A DNA stretch of 64,000 bases, taken from contig NZ_WUBS01000003.1 of assembly GCF_010131535.1 (NCBI RefSeq), positions 1 to 64,000 of the forward strand, read 5' to 3'. Position numbers and translations under genes: made by a program. This document shows positions 7,562 through 16,475 of the stretch, in pieces. Numbering within the stretch: position 1 is the first letter of the stretch; each line of letters starts with the position of its first letter. This DNA comes from Acerihabitans arboris (lineage in GTDB: Bacteria; Pseudomonadota; Gammaproteobacteria; Enterobacterales; Enterobacteriaceae). The notes below the pieces were generated by a model. It had not been told where the DNA came from. It made no database searches and was given only the letters and a program-made list of their open reading frames with translations.

Positions 7562-8464
7562 ATGGCAATGAGTCCGAAACAGCTTGATGTCTTCGTCAAG
7601 GTAGTACAGCTTGGATCGGTGACCGCGGCCGCCCAGGCGCTCGGTATGTCGCAGCCTTCGGTAAGTAAAAGCCTGGCATTGGTCGAACTGCAGATCGGTT
7701 TCACGTTGTTCGAACGCGCCAATGGAAAAATGGTACCCACCCCCGAGGCCGAACAGGTGTTTGAAGAGGCCATGCGCATGCAGGAGGGCATGGCCCGCTT
7801 CGAACGCTTCCTTGACCACGTACGGCGCTACCGTTTCGGTCAGTTGCGCGTTTGTGCCACCCCCGCCCTGGCGATCAACATGCTGCCGCTGGCCGCCGCC
7901 ATGTTCCGGCAAGAATTTCCCGATTACGGCCTGGTGCTCGATATGTGCCTGAACAACGACATTGAGAACGCCGTCGGGCAGGGGCAGTACGACCTGGGGT
8001 TTATCGTTCAGCCGCAGGAGAGTTCGACACCGGTGGGCAACCTGGTTTGTCGTGGCGAGATAGTGTGCGTTATGCCGCAAACGCACCCATTGGCGGCGCA
8101 GGCGGCAATGACCTGGGACGATATCGATCCCCGCGAGCTGATCTACATCACCACCGACCCGCGCCTGATTGCCATGATGTCCGCCGCTATTCCCGGTTTT
8201 CGCGAACGTCCGGTATCCGCGCTGGAGACCAACCGATATACAATGGCGGTGAATCTGGTGCGCCAGGGGGCGGGATTGACGCTGGTAGACGAATTTACCC
8301 TGTCAGGCGCGAATATTGATGGCCTTTCCATCAAGCCATTCAACCCTAGGCTCCCCATAGCCATTACGGCCATTACCGCCGGGCGCAGCGTTGCGGCACA
8401 ACCCACCGAGAGTTTTATCAAGGCGATGCGAACGCTTATTGACACGCCTTCGCGCAGGAAATAA
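7562..8464 (+). CDS. LysR-family regulator of the adjoining importer operon
   Basis: This 300-residue protein has an N-terminal winged helix-turn-helix (VTAAAQALGMSQPSVSKSLALVE, about residues 18-40) and a C-terminal effector domain of the periplasmic-binding fold. It is divergently placed, 87 bp from the importer and MmgE/PrpD operon, with an inverted repeat in between, so it is very likely that operon's regulator. The effector is probably the transported acid or a breakdown product. A HAD phosphatase gene follows 75 bp later on the same strand and could be co-transcribed. Confidence 0.85.
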   Translation: MAMSPKQLDVFVKVVQLGSVTAAAQALGMSQPSVSKSLALVELQIGFTLFERANGKMVPTPEAEQVFEEAMRMQEGMARFERFLDHVRRYRFGQLRVCATPALAINMLPLAAAMFRQEFPDYGLVLDMCLNNDIENAVGQGQYDLGFIVQPQESSTPVGNLVCRGEIVCVMPQTHPLAAQAAMTWDDIDPRELIYITTDPRLIAMMSAAIPGFRERPVSALETNRYTMAVNLVRQGAGLTLVDEFTLSGANIDGLSIKPFNPRLPIAITAITAGRSVAAQPTESFIKAMRTLIDTPSRRK

Positions 8465-8538
8465 TGATAACGTTAATAATCAGGTTATCTAATTTCGTTA
8501 TCCACAACAAAATAAGTTAAGAGAGAAGCGAAACAACC

Positions 8539-9324
8539 ATGCAACCACTCTCTACCGCCCCAGCCAATGTGTTCCGATCGGTACGTTTTATCCTGACTGA
8601 TATGGATGAAACGCTGACCTACCAGGGCAGGTTGGCTGCTTCTACCTACGCAGCGCTTGAGCGATTACAGGCGATAGGAATAAAAGCGATCCCCGTTACC
8701 GCGGCACCCGCGGGCTGGTGCGATCAGATGGCCAGGATGTGGCCGGTCGATGGCGTGATTGGCGAGAACGGCGGCCTGTTTTTCCAGCGGGTGCCGCATG
8801 GACATGGTGTAATGCGTACATTCTGGCATAAGCCGGAAGAACTACCGGGCATCCGTAACCGGCTTGACGACATCGCCAAAGAGGTGCTCGGTGCAATACC
8901 GGGTGCCACTTTCGCCGACGATCAGCCCTTCCGACTGACCAGTCTGGCTTTTGCGCAGCCTGGGGACCACGCTATTGCCCGCGGCCTGGCCGAGCACTTA
9001 CGCGCCTCTGGCGCAAATACTACCATCAACAATCTATGGGTGTTGGGCTGGTTGGGTGACTATGACAAGCTGGTCATGACACGGCGCATACTGGCGGAGG
9101 TCTACGGCGTGGATATCGACTCCCGGTCGGATACAATTCTCTACACGGGAGATTCCACCAACGACGCGCCCATGTTCAGCTTCTTCCAACACACGGTGGG
9201 GGTCAGTACGGTGCGCCAATACCTGCACGAGATCCCCACTCCCCCCCGCTGGATCACACAAGGGCCGGGAGGCGCCGGTTTTATCGAAGCCGCAGAAGCC
9301 GTCATTGCTGCGTATCAGTACTGA
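8539..9324 (+). CDS. HAD-family phosphatase (Cof / sucrose-phosphatase-like)
   Basis: The 261-residue protein is a HAD hydrolase of subclass IIB. Motif I is LTDMDETLT with the nucleophile D21 and acid D23; motif IV is TGDSTNDAPMF, close to residue 200. A cap domain lies between them (about residues 85-190). The closest family sense is the sucrose-phosphatase or mannosyl-3-phosphoglycerate-phosphatase group, but the substrate is not predictable. GAGAGAAG precedes the ATG. It sits after the LysR gene and before a convergent MFS gene; a link to the importer operon is possible only by position. Confidence 0.75.
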   Translation: MQPLSTAPANVFRSVRFILTDMDETLTYQGRLAASTYAALERLQAIGIKAIPVTAAPAGWCDQMARMWPVDGVIGENGGLFFQRVPHGHGVMRTFWHKPEELPGIRNRLDDIAKEVLGAIPGATFADDQPFRLTSLAFAQPGDHAIARGLAEHLRASGANTTINNLWVLGWLGDYDKLVMTRRILAEVYGVDIDSRSDTILYTGDSTNDAPMFSFFQHTVGVSTVRQYLHEIPTPPRWITQGPGGAGFIEAAEAVIAAYQY

Positions 9325-9490
9325 ATAGACGAACCAGCGGGCTGGACAAGAAGCGGCATATCCCCCGGCGGTGTTCATTTCCAAAGTAAATAAGGGCTGC
9401 TTGCTTTTTAACGATGTCGATCCTGCGCTCAGAGGCGATGTCTTTATAGTGTATGTAGCATCAACAAATGGCAGAGATTGCGACTTTTCA

Positions 9491-10699
9491 TTACGGGAAG
9501 GTCAGCGCTTCGTGCGTCGCGGACGCGGCACGAAGCGTGCGCAAACCGATAAGCACGACCATCACCATGACGAGCCCCGCGACGATGGGTACGCCGAAGC
9601 CTGCCCGGGCGCCAAAGGCGTCGATAATCCGGCCCGAAAGTGCGCTGCCGAGCGCTACGCCAATACTGATGCCGGTCGTCATCCATGTCAGTCCTTCAGT
9701 GAGCTTGGACGGTGGAACAATGAGGGTGCCAAGATTCATGACGACGACCATGGTCGGCGCGAAGGATAGGCTTGCCACAAAGACCATTCCCGTCATGATA
9801 TAGACGTCCGGTGAGAGAATGGGCAATATCGCTGTTACCGCCGTGACCAGTACGCCAATAAGGAACTGCCTCTCAAGCGGCAAGGCAATTCTGAACGCGC
9901 CGAAAGCCAGGCCGGAGATCACCGAGCCGAGCGCGTAGGCGGCAAGGATGAAACTGGCGGCCGTTGGCCAATGTTGTGCGTTGGCGAAGGCCACGACGGC
10001 CACATCGATTGAACCCCCAATCACGCCCATCGCCATAAGCGCCAGAAAGATGATACGAAGACCGGGGATACGCAAGGTAGAGCTTCCGATCCTTATGCCG
10101 CTGCTGACCACTTTCGGCTCCGTCTGCCGTTGCAAAAGAAAGGCGGTCATGCCAATCACCAGCAACAAGACGGCAGCAAGAGGTCCCGCTTCGGCAAAGA
10201 CGCTCGTGCTCAAGGCAATGGCCAGTACTGGGCCAATAATATAGGACAGCTCTGTTAGCGCGGTATCGAGGGAAAAGGCCGTATGCAATAGCGGATTGCC
10301 TCGGAATAGCGCTGTCCAGCGCGCCCTTATCATGGCAGGCATGTTCGGCATTGTGCCGGCCAGTGCAGCAAGAATAAAAAGGAATGGAGCAGTGACTTTC
10401 ATATAGGCTGCAATCAGCAGCGCCAGCAGCATGACAATGCTGAAGGCGGTAATAACCGGAAGAACCCGGCTCTGGCCGTGCCGGTCAACGAATTTTGACA
10501 CGCGCGGGCCGATAAGCGCGTTTGCTAACGTAAATGTGGCTGCGACCGCGCCCGCCAGCCAATAAAGGCCACGCTGCTCCGCCAACATGGTAATGATGCC
10601 GATGCCGATCATCGCCTGTGGCAGGCGCACAATAAAACTCGCGAACACCAATCCCTTCACTCCGGGGGTCGTCAGCATGTCGCGATAAGGATTAGCCAT
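9491..10699 (-). CDS. MFS transporter
   Basis: The 402-residue protein has the twelve hydrophobic segments of a major facilitator transporter, with a short positively charged loop RVSKFVDRHGQSR after the second helix that matches motif A loosely. The start at 10699 has GGAG 6 bases upstream. The substrate is unknown; proteins of this shape include drug and sugar exporters. It has no operon partner on its strand. Confidence 0.75.
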   Translation of the reverse strand: MANPYRDMLTTPGVKGLVFASFIVRLPQAMIGIGIITMLAEQRGLYWLAGAVAATFTLANALIGPRVSKFVDRHGQSRVLPVITAFSIVMLLALLIAAYMKVTAPFLFILAALAGTMPNMPAMIRARWTALFRGNPLLHTAFSLDTALTELSYIIGPVLAIALSTSVFAEAGPLAAVLLLVIGMTAFLLQRQTEPKVVSSGIRIGSSTLRIPGLRIIFLALMAMGVIGGSIDVAVVAFANAQHWPTAASFILAAYALGSVISGLAFGAFRIALPLERQFLIGVLVTAVTAILPILSPDVYIMTGMVFVASLSFAPTMVVVMNLGTLIVPPSKLTEGLTWMTTGISIGVALGSALSGRIIDAFGARAGFGVPIVAGLVMVMVVLIGLRTLRAASATHEALTFP

Positions 10700-10859
10700 G
10701 ATATCTCCAATTTGTATTCCGGCGCCGGCTTAAATTTTGGTGTTACATTGATTTTTGGCATCATTTAGTGCAATGCCTAAATTTTATCTATGCTCTTATT
10801 TTAAATAGCAATTTACCACTATAACCTTATGTTATTTGAATCCATTTCCGGATACATTT

Positions 10860-10886
10860 CCCGCTGCTTGCAGCGGGGGTTTATTT
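10860..10886 (+). terminator. Possible intrinsic terminator
   Basis: CCCGCTGC (10860-10867) pairs exactly with GCAGCGGG (10870-10877) over a 2-base loop and is followed by GGTTTATTT. The stem is strong but the T-run is interrupted. No plus-strand gene ends close upstream, so it may be a relic or may act on a transcript from outside the called genes. Confidence 0.4.
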
Positions 10887-10967
10887 ACTAGCCATATTAA
10901 AGAGTAATGACACATTTGGCACCGGCGTCCCTTATGAGTAAGTGAACGGCGCGCGCAATGCTCACTC

Positions 10968-11045
10968 TCAATCACCATTTAGTTGCGACAGCGCGCGATT
11001 GAGTGCCTCAGCCAGATGCTTACGATGGTTGATGTCAGTCATCAT
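10968..11045 (-). CDS. Unidentified 25-codon reading frame
   Basis: A short frame starts at ATG 11045, two bases after the stop of the frame at 11048-11236, and encodes 25 residues rich in charged and helix-forming residues (HRKHLAEALNRALSQLNGD at its end). I do not recognise it. It could be a tiny second gene or the frameshifted tail of the upstream frame. Confidence 0.2.
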   Translation of the reverse strand: MMTDINHRKHLAEALNRALSQLNGD

Positions 11046-11047
11046 CG

Positions 11048-11236
11048 TTAGATGTCCACCGGGAGGTCTGCATTAAAATCATAGTCCCCTAGACCTTGCG
11101 CTTTTTTTATCAGTTCTTCAAATTCGGTATCATCAATATCCCTGATTAGAATACCTAATTTATGGCGTTCCGCTTCGAAAGCCATTGCTTTCGCATGTGA
11201 AATGAAATCCAGCTTAATATCTTGATTTTTGTACAT
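11048..11236 (-). pseudogene. Unidentified reading frame, cut at its 5' side by an IS66 remnant
   Basis: Sixty-two codons are open, starting at an ATG at 11236 that has no ribosome site. IS66 sequence begins within about 15 bp upstream, so this is probably the 3' part of a longer gene. The protein is charged and mostly helical, with an acidic end (DYDFNADLPVDI). I do not recognise the family. Confidence 0.3.
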
Positions 11237-11239
11237 TAA

Positions 11240-11885
11240 CTTATGAGGCGCGAGCGGACTGTTGCAGGCGGATGCGTACGCGGGCTTCAATCCGTTATAT
11301 GAAGGAGGCCATATCCGCGAGGTCGGCTGCATGGCCCACGCCCGGCGCAAAATCCATGATATCCACGTGCGGCATCCGTCGCCGGCCACCACCGAAGCCC
11401 TGCATCGGATAGGTGGGCTGTATGCGATCGAAGCCGACACCCGGGGGCGTCCGGCCAAAGAACGACGACAGGCGCGCGAAGCGCGATCCCGATCGATACT
11501 CATCAGCCTGAGCGCTGGATCCGGGAAAAGCTCACCACGCTGTCGCGACAGGCCGATACGGCCAAGGCGTTCAACTACCTGATGAACCACTGGCAGGCGT
11601 TGTGTTACTACGCCAGCGGTGGTTGGGCGGAGATCGATAACAATATCGCGGAAAACGCGCTGCGGGTGGTGGGCCTGGGCCGGAAAAACTACCTGTTCAT
11701 GGGCCCGGACAGCGGCGGCGACCGGGCGGCGTTGATGTACACGCGGTGTCGAACCGGAATCGTACCTGCGTCATGTACTGGCGATTATCGCGGATCATCC
11801 CATCACTAAGATCAAAGATCTCCTGCCGTGGAACCTCAACATCCCTGCTGAATAACTGTCAATAGGGTGCCGGGCGGGCGCTTAC
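11240..11885 (+). mobile_element. IS66-family remnant, right end
   Basis: This fragment holds the C-terminal part of an IS66 tnpC gene and the right terminus, which read inward on the minus strand begins GTAAGCGCCCGCCCGG at 11885. The left part of the element, including tnpA and tnpB, is missing. The left boundary near 11240 adjoins the unidentified frame at 11048-11236. Confidence 0.75.
11248..11854 (+). pseudogene. tnpC: IS66 transposase TnpC, C-terminal fragment with frameshifts
   Basis: Three frames are needed to read the family sequence. The first gives LLQADAYAGFNPLYEGGHIREVGCMAHARRK. The frame changes near 11480-11510, after which WIREKLTTLSRQADTAKAFNYLMNHWQAL and EIDNNIAENALRVVGLGRKNYLFMG follow. 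Near 11743 about 23 bases present in the copy at 49637-49906 are missing, which shifts the frame again before the C-terminus (ADHPITKIKDLLPWNLNIPAE). The transposase is dead: the N-terminal half is also absent. Confidence 0.85.
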
Positions 11886-12014
11886 CCCAAAGCCGAGTTT
11901 TGTTGAGAACAAAAACATAATACAAGATGATGAATATCGCCGCCTTCATCGCCGCGAGCCAGAGAGTCAATTGATTATCCCCGCTGGATCAATCACACAC
12001 CATCGCCAGCGCCG

Positions 12015-13157
12015 TCACAGATAAATTCGCAGGTATTCCGCCAGGCAAAGAATGGCCATCGCCTGGCCATAGGGCATCGGAGTCAATGGGATCTGACGAT
12101 AATAGTCCAGATCCTTGCCCATCTCGGTGCCAAACGATACTTGTTTGAGTTCGCCATCGTCGCCGATATGGTCCACCACCCCGCGCACCGCTTTCTGGGC
12201 CACTGAGGCATATGACGGATCGATATACCGTTTGCGCACCGCCTTGAGTATACCGTAGGCGAAGCCGGCGGTAGCCGAACTTTCCAGATAGGAACCGCGG
12301 TCATCCAGCAGCGTGTGCCACAGTCCGCTGTCGTGTTGTAGCTCAGCCAGAGCTCGGACCTGGCTGGTTAGCACTTGCAATAGATAGCGCCGGGTGGCGT
12401 CCTGCTCCGGCAGGTCCAGCAGTTCAAGGAAATCAGGTATTGCCACCGTCAGCCAACTGTTGCCGCGTCCCCAGCGTGCCTGGGAAAAGTTATGATGGCC
12501 CTCAAAGGTCCAGCCGTGAAACCACAGTCCGGTTTCCCGGTCCATTAAATACTGAATATGCACCAGGAACTGATATTTGGCCTCTTCCACAAACTCGGGT
12601 CGGTTCAACAGCTTGCCGATTTTAGCCAACGGCAGCACGGTCATCATTATCGTGTCGTCCCACAGTTGCTGATGATTCTCTTTGTGGATAACGATATGTT
12701 GCAGCGCGCCTTTATCGGTACGCGGCATGCCGTACATTACCCATTCCGCCCAGCGTTCCAGGTAGGGGCGCCAGGCCGGATTGCGGGTTTCCTCGTAGCG
12801 ATAGGCCAGCGTCAGCAAGGGGCATACGGTATTGACGTTTTTGGTTGGCGTGCCTTCAGCCAGCCGCGCGCTGAACCAGTCGTCGATAATTCCCCGCATT
12901 TGCTGGTCGCCGGTCTGCTGGTAATATTGATAAATACCGTACAAGCCAATGCCGTGGGTCCATTCCCAGCCGCCGGACCATCCCTTGGCATCAATCACCC
13001 GTCCATCGTCAAGATGCAGCACGAATTCGCCGGTAGGGTCCTCTATATTGATGAGATTATGAGTAACTTTGTGGATTAGCGTCTTAAGCGCGTCGCGGGA
13101 GATGAAATATTCCGGCTGGCGCAGTAACGCGCTGTGTGTTACGGGAAAGATTGTCAT
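12015..13157 (-). CDS. rhiN: Unsaturated rhamnogalacturonyl hydrolase, GH105
   Basis: The 380-residue protein is an (alpha/alpha)6-barrel hydrolase of family GH88/GH105. It carries GWSGGWEWTHGIGLYG near 65, NVNTVCPLLTLAYRYEET near 116, the conserved WGRGNSWLTVA near 229 and an ESSATAGFAYG segment near 295. Such enzymes remove the unsaturated galacturonyl residue left on rhamnogalacturonan oligomers by lyases. No signal peptide is seen, so it acts in the cytoplasm after uptake. It lies 4 bp after rhiT, matching the rhiTN arrangement of Dickeya. AGGATAACC precedes the ATG. The operon also includes a zinc dehydrogenase and is probably controlled by the LacI-family gene at 16476. Confidence 0.85.
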   Translation of the reverse strand: MTIFPVTHSALLRQPEYFISRDALKTLIHKVTHNLINIEDPTGEFVLHLDDGRVIDAKGWSGGWEWTHGIGLYGIYQYYQQTGDQQMRGIIDDWFSARLAEGTPTKNVNTVCPLLTLAYRYEETRNPAWRPYLERWAEWVMYGMPRTDKGALQHIVIHKENHQQLWDDTIMMTVLPLAKIGKLLNRPEFVEEAKYQFLVHIQYLMDRETGLWFHGWTFEGHHNFSQARWGRGNSWLTVAIPDFLELLDLPEQDATRRYLLQVLTSQVRALAELQHDSGLWHTLLDDRGSYLESSATAGFAYGILKAVRKRYIDPSYASVAQKAVRGVVDHIGDDGELKQVSFGTEMGKDLDYYRQIPLTPMPYGQAMAILCLAEYLRIYL

Positions 13158-13161
13158 GAGG

Positions 13162-14763
13162 TTATCCTGCGTATTTATCGTTTTCAGAAGAGGGCATCGT
13201 GGAGCGCGCGTTACCGGCTTTGACCGCCGGGGCTTTGTGACGGTTTAGATAGCCGATGTTGTTATTCCCCCAGAGTGATTCGTATTGCAAACCAGTCAGC
13301 ATTTCCACCGTGGCGCGAGTCTCGGGCGACACGCTTTCCGGCAGGGTGCGACTGGCGGCGCGCATCCGGCGGTTTTCGTCTTGCAGCAGTTGATGGGTGT
13401 GCAGATTAAGCTTATAGGTCAGGGATATGGCAAAGCCTATTGCCAGTACGCCTACCGTACCGACGCTGAGAATCAGTAGGATGGTATGGCTGACTTGCGG
13501 ATCCTGCACGCTTTGACCGGAGACAAAGCCGGACAGCTGCATGACTATGCCCACCAGCATCACCGCCCCGGCCTGTGAAGCTTTACGGGTCATGGTCATC
13601 ACGCCGGCAAAAATACCTTCCCGGCGTTGCGAGGTGATAATTTCATCCACATCGGAAATGTAGGTATAGGTATTCCACGGCACATAATTGATCCCGCCGC
13701 GGCCCAGCCCGGCAATGACGGAAATGAATAACAGCAAGGCGTATACATCGCTCATACCGGCATAATACACAAGCGCGAACGACGCAGAAGCCAGGCCGAA
13801 CAGCACCACAACAAGGCGATAGGAAGGCGCGGGTCCGAAGCGGATGCACAGCGGGATCATGCCGATGACCGCCACGAATTGCAGAATAGCCATTACGCCC
13901 ATCAGGTTAGAGGCCACCGTGGCGCTTTGCATTAGTACGAACACGACATAATAGGTAAACACCGCGTTGAACACATCCTGCGCGATATACCCCCCCAGAT
14001 ACAGCCCTAGATGCTGACGGAAAATCTTGATGCGCAGGGTCGAGGTGAGTTCGACGCGCAGGCGTTTGAGGCTCTGGCCTAGCGTCAATTGCTGCTTTTC
14101 GCGCTCAACCTTACGTTCAGCCTCGGATTTCAGCGCAGCCGGGCGCTCCCAGGTGAAGCAGTACACCAAGGCCAGCACGATGGCGCAGATAATAGTGAAC
14201 ACCAGACTGGAGTAGAAAAACGAAATGGCGTTGTCCTTACCGAAGTGGGACAGAAGAATGCCGGGCATGAACGCTGCCAGAATCGCGGACAGCTGTCCCA
14301 TCGCGATACGGGCGCCGGAGAATTTTGTTTTCTGCCTAAAATCATCCGTCATTTCCGGCACCAGCGTTTCGTAGGGCACCAGAATCATGGTATAGACAAC
14401 GTCGAATAACAAATAGGTCAGCAGGTAGAACCAGAAACCCATGCCGCCGACCCACATGAAGGTGTAGCTAAAGACACACGGGATGCCCAGCAGGATGAAG
14501 AATTTGCGCCGCCCGAACCGTTTACCGAACCAGTTGTTACCGAAGTTGTCGCTTAGGTAGCCCATTAGCGGGCTGGCGAAAGCGTCCAGCACGCGCGCGC
14601 ACGCGAAGATAAAGGTGGCTTCAATGGGGGAAAGCCCACAGAAGGTGGTATAGAAATAAAGCAGCCAGGCAGCGGTCAACACGGCGGTGCCCGCGCCTAA
14701 AAAGTCCCCCGAGCCGTAGGCCAGATAATGGGGAAGTCCTATGGTACGTGTTTTCATTGTCAT
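13162..14763 (-). CDS. rhiT: Rhamnogalacturonide transporter, GPH family
   Basis: The 533-residue membrane protein is a glycoside-pentoside-hexuronide:cation symporter. It has twelve hydrophobic segments, the loop GYLSDNFGNNWFGKRFGRRKFF after helix 2, and a long hydrophilic C-terminal tail from about residue 465. The family resemblance and the tight coupling to rhiN (4 bp) indicate a RhiT-type importer for unsaturated rhamnogalacturonan fragments. The tail is longer than in most GPH members. Translation may begin at 14763 or at the second in-frame ATG two codons later. Confidence 0.8.
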   Translation of the reverse strand: MTMKTRTIGLPHYLAYGSGDFLGAGTAVLTAAWLLYFYTTFCGLSPIEATFIFACARVLDAFASPLMGYLSDNFGNNWFGKRFGRRKFFILLGIPCVFSYTFMWVGGMGFWFYLLTYLLFDVVYTMILVPYETLVPEMTDDFRQKTKFSGARIAMGQLSAILAAFMPGILLSHFGKDNAISFFYSSLVFTIICAIVLALVYCFTWERPAALKSEAERKVEREKQQLTLGQSLKRLRVELTSTLRIKIFRQHLGLYLGGYIAQDVFNAVFTYYVVFVLMQSATVASNLMGVMAILQFVAVIGMIPLCIRFGPAPSYRLVVVLFGLASASFALVYYAGMSDVYALLLFISVIAGLGRGGINYVPWNTYTYISDVDEIITSQRREGIFAGVMTMTRKASQAGAVMLVGIVMQLSGFVSGQSVQDPQVSHTILLILSVGTVGVLAIGFAISLTYKLNLHTHQLLQDENRRMRAASRTLPESVSPETRATVEMLTGLQYESLWGNNNIGYLNRHKAPAVKAGNARSTMPSSENDKYAG

Positions 14764-14858
14764 GGTGCCCCAAATTGAAAAGATTGGATGGGGAAAGACG
14801 CCGGCCCGTGATAAGTAAACCGGCGCCTTCTGCTCTATTATCTTTTATCGGCCGATGC

Positions 14859-15950
14859 TTAATCGGCGTGGGGAACCAGCAGAACCTTGACGGCTTCCGG
14901 CGTGCCGAAGGTTTTGAACGCTTCCTGCCAGTTATCAAGTGAAAATTTATGCGTAACTATGCCCTCGGCGGTCATCAGCTTGCGATGGAACAAGTCGATA
15001 ACAGTTTCATAGCAGCCTGGGCTGAGATGCGCGCCACGGATATCAAGCTCTTTGCGATCGCCGATAATCGACCAGTCAACGGAGGTTTCCCGGCTGAAAA
15101 CGCTGAATTCTACAAAACGTCCCAGCTTGCGCACCATTTGCAGCCCTTGATTTACGGCGGCGGGGTTGCCGGTAGCCTCAATATAGACATCGCAACCATA
15201 GCCATCGGTCATCGCTTTCACCCTGGCGACCACATCGTCTTCCAGCGGATTCAGCGCCTCGTCCGCCCCCAGTTTTTTCGCCAGCGCCAGGCGGTATGGC
15301 ATGGTATCGATAACGATCAATTTTTTGGGCGTCTTCAGCTTAATGGCCTGGATCATACCCAGCCCTAATGTACCGGCTCCCGCCAGTACCACCACATCGT
15401 TAAATTCAATGCTGGCGCGGTTGACCGCATGTACGGAACAGGAGAAAGGCTCTATCAGGGCGCACTCTTCCGGCGACAGGCTCTTGGGGATTTTATGTAC
15501 CCGGCTGGTGGGTTTGAACAACATATATTCCGCCATGCCGCCGTCGGCGTCCTGCTTTTGAAAACCGTAGATATCGTGTTTTTCGCACATCCAGTACTGC
15601 CCGTTGCGGCAGAATCGACACTTTTCACAGGGGACGATCTGCTCGGCGATCGCCCGATCGCCCAGCTCGACGCCGAAGTGCTCCAGCGCGTTCGGGCCGG
15701 CGGCCACGACTTCACCGTAGAACTCATGACCGGAGACCACCGGTGTTTTGACGTACCTGGGGAAAGTGTCATTTCCCCAGAACATCGGGGCGCCGTGATA
15801 GCAGTGGAAATCGGACGCGCAGATACCGCAGGCGCCAATCTTCACCAGCAGCTCCTTTTCCTTGGGCTGCGGCACGGGGGCCGATACCAGACGGTAGTCT
15901 TCGGGGCCAAAGTTGACCAATTGCTTGATTTCAGAAGGTAGAGTTGTCAC
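14859..15950 (-). CDS. Zinc-dependent medium-chain dehydrogenase
   Basis: The 363-residue enzyme is a zinc MDR dehydrogenase of the threonine/sorbitol dehydrogenase type. It shows the catalytic zinc segment GACGICASDFHCYHG, then SGHEFYGEV, four structural-zinc cysteines in CEKCRFCRNGQYWMC, and the nucleotide fold AGAGTLGLGMIQA. I chose the GTG at 15950 because AGGAAG lies 6 bases upstream; the frame stays open to an ATG at 15980, which has no such site. It is the first gene of the operon leading to rhiT and rhiN, 95 bp ahead of rhiT. It may oxidise a sugar or uronate released from rhamnogalacturonides. The RhiTN systems I know do not include it. Confidence 0.8.
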   Translation of the reverse strand: MTTLPSEIKQLVNFGPEDYRLVSAPVPQPKEKELLVKIGACGICASDFHCYHGAPMFWGNDTFPRYVKTPVVSGHEFYGEVVAAGPNALEHFGVELGDRAIAEQIVPCEKCRFCRNGQYWMCEKHDIYGFQKQDADGGMAEYMLFKPTSRVHKIPKSLSPEECALIEPFSCSVHAVNRASIEFNDVVVLAGAGTLGLGMIQAIKLKTPKKLIVIDTMPYRLALAKKLGADEALNPLEDDVVARVKAMTDGYGCDVYIEATGNPAAVNQGLQMVRKLGRFVEFSVFSRETSVDWSIIGDRKELDIRGAHLSPGCYETVIDLFHRKLMTAEGIVTHKFSLDNWQEAFKTFGTPEAVKVLLVPHAD

Positions 15951-15990
15951 GAATGTTCTTCCTATTACAATGATGTGCAATCAGGTTAAA

Positions 15991-16006
15991 ATGTTTTCGT
16001 AAACAT
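15991..16006. promoter_or_regulatory. LacI-type operator, proximal
   Basis: ATGTTTTCGTAAACAT is a 16-bp near-palindrome, symmetrical except at one base pair, 40 bp upstream of the dehydrogenase start at 15950. It differs from the distal site at 16152 at one position. This central-CG dyad is the shape bound by LacI-family repressors. Confidence 0.7.
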
Positions 16007-16151
16007 TAATAACAATCTTCGTGTTTTATGTGATCCATATTACAAATTATTTATTTTTTATCTATATATCAATCAATTGTATAAATATTTATTTTAATTT
16101 TTAAAAAAAATAATTTTCAATCTCAAAGTAATTCCAAAAAAAATTAGTATA

Positions 16152-16167
16152 ATGTTTACGTAAACAT
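16152..16167. promoter_or_regulatory. LacI-type operator, distal, perfect palindrome
   Basis: ATGTTTACGTAAACAT is a perfect 16-bp palindrome. It lies 161 bp centre to centre from the proximal site. The pair sits between the LacI-family gene and the operon it probably controls. Two sites at this spacing would allow repression by looping. Confidence 0.75.
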
Positions 16168-16475
16168 ATTGGTTATACAAAATTTTCGGCCTCCGATTAC
16201 CCCTCATGGCAGTCTAAGCGGATGTTCTGGCCGTGTGCTGGAGCATCATGCGAAGGAGTAGTGGTTTTGGCTATGCGGGCTGCAATGTAGTGGATGTAGC
16301 GTTTTACTTTATGCCGCTTAACGTGGGTGCGGTCATCTGACCGCCGGGTTAAACGCGGTCTAGGGCCGCGATGGCCCTGCCGGGGCTTGAGGTTATGAAC
16401 ACTTTCTTTTGCCGGAGCGCTGTTGACTGGATTTATCGCGCCAGTCCTGACGAGTACGAGTAAATCCCTGGTCTT
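16168..16475. other. Spacer between LacI gene and operator region
   Basis: About 300 bp separate the distal operator from the end of the LacI-family gene. The stretch from 16200 is more GC-rich than the AT-rich operator region (16010-16150). I recognise no gene, terminator or RNA in it. Confidence 0.4.
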
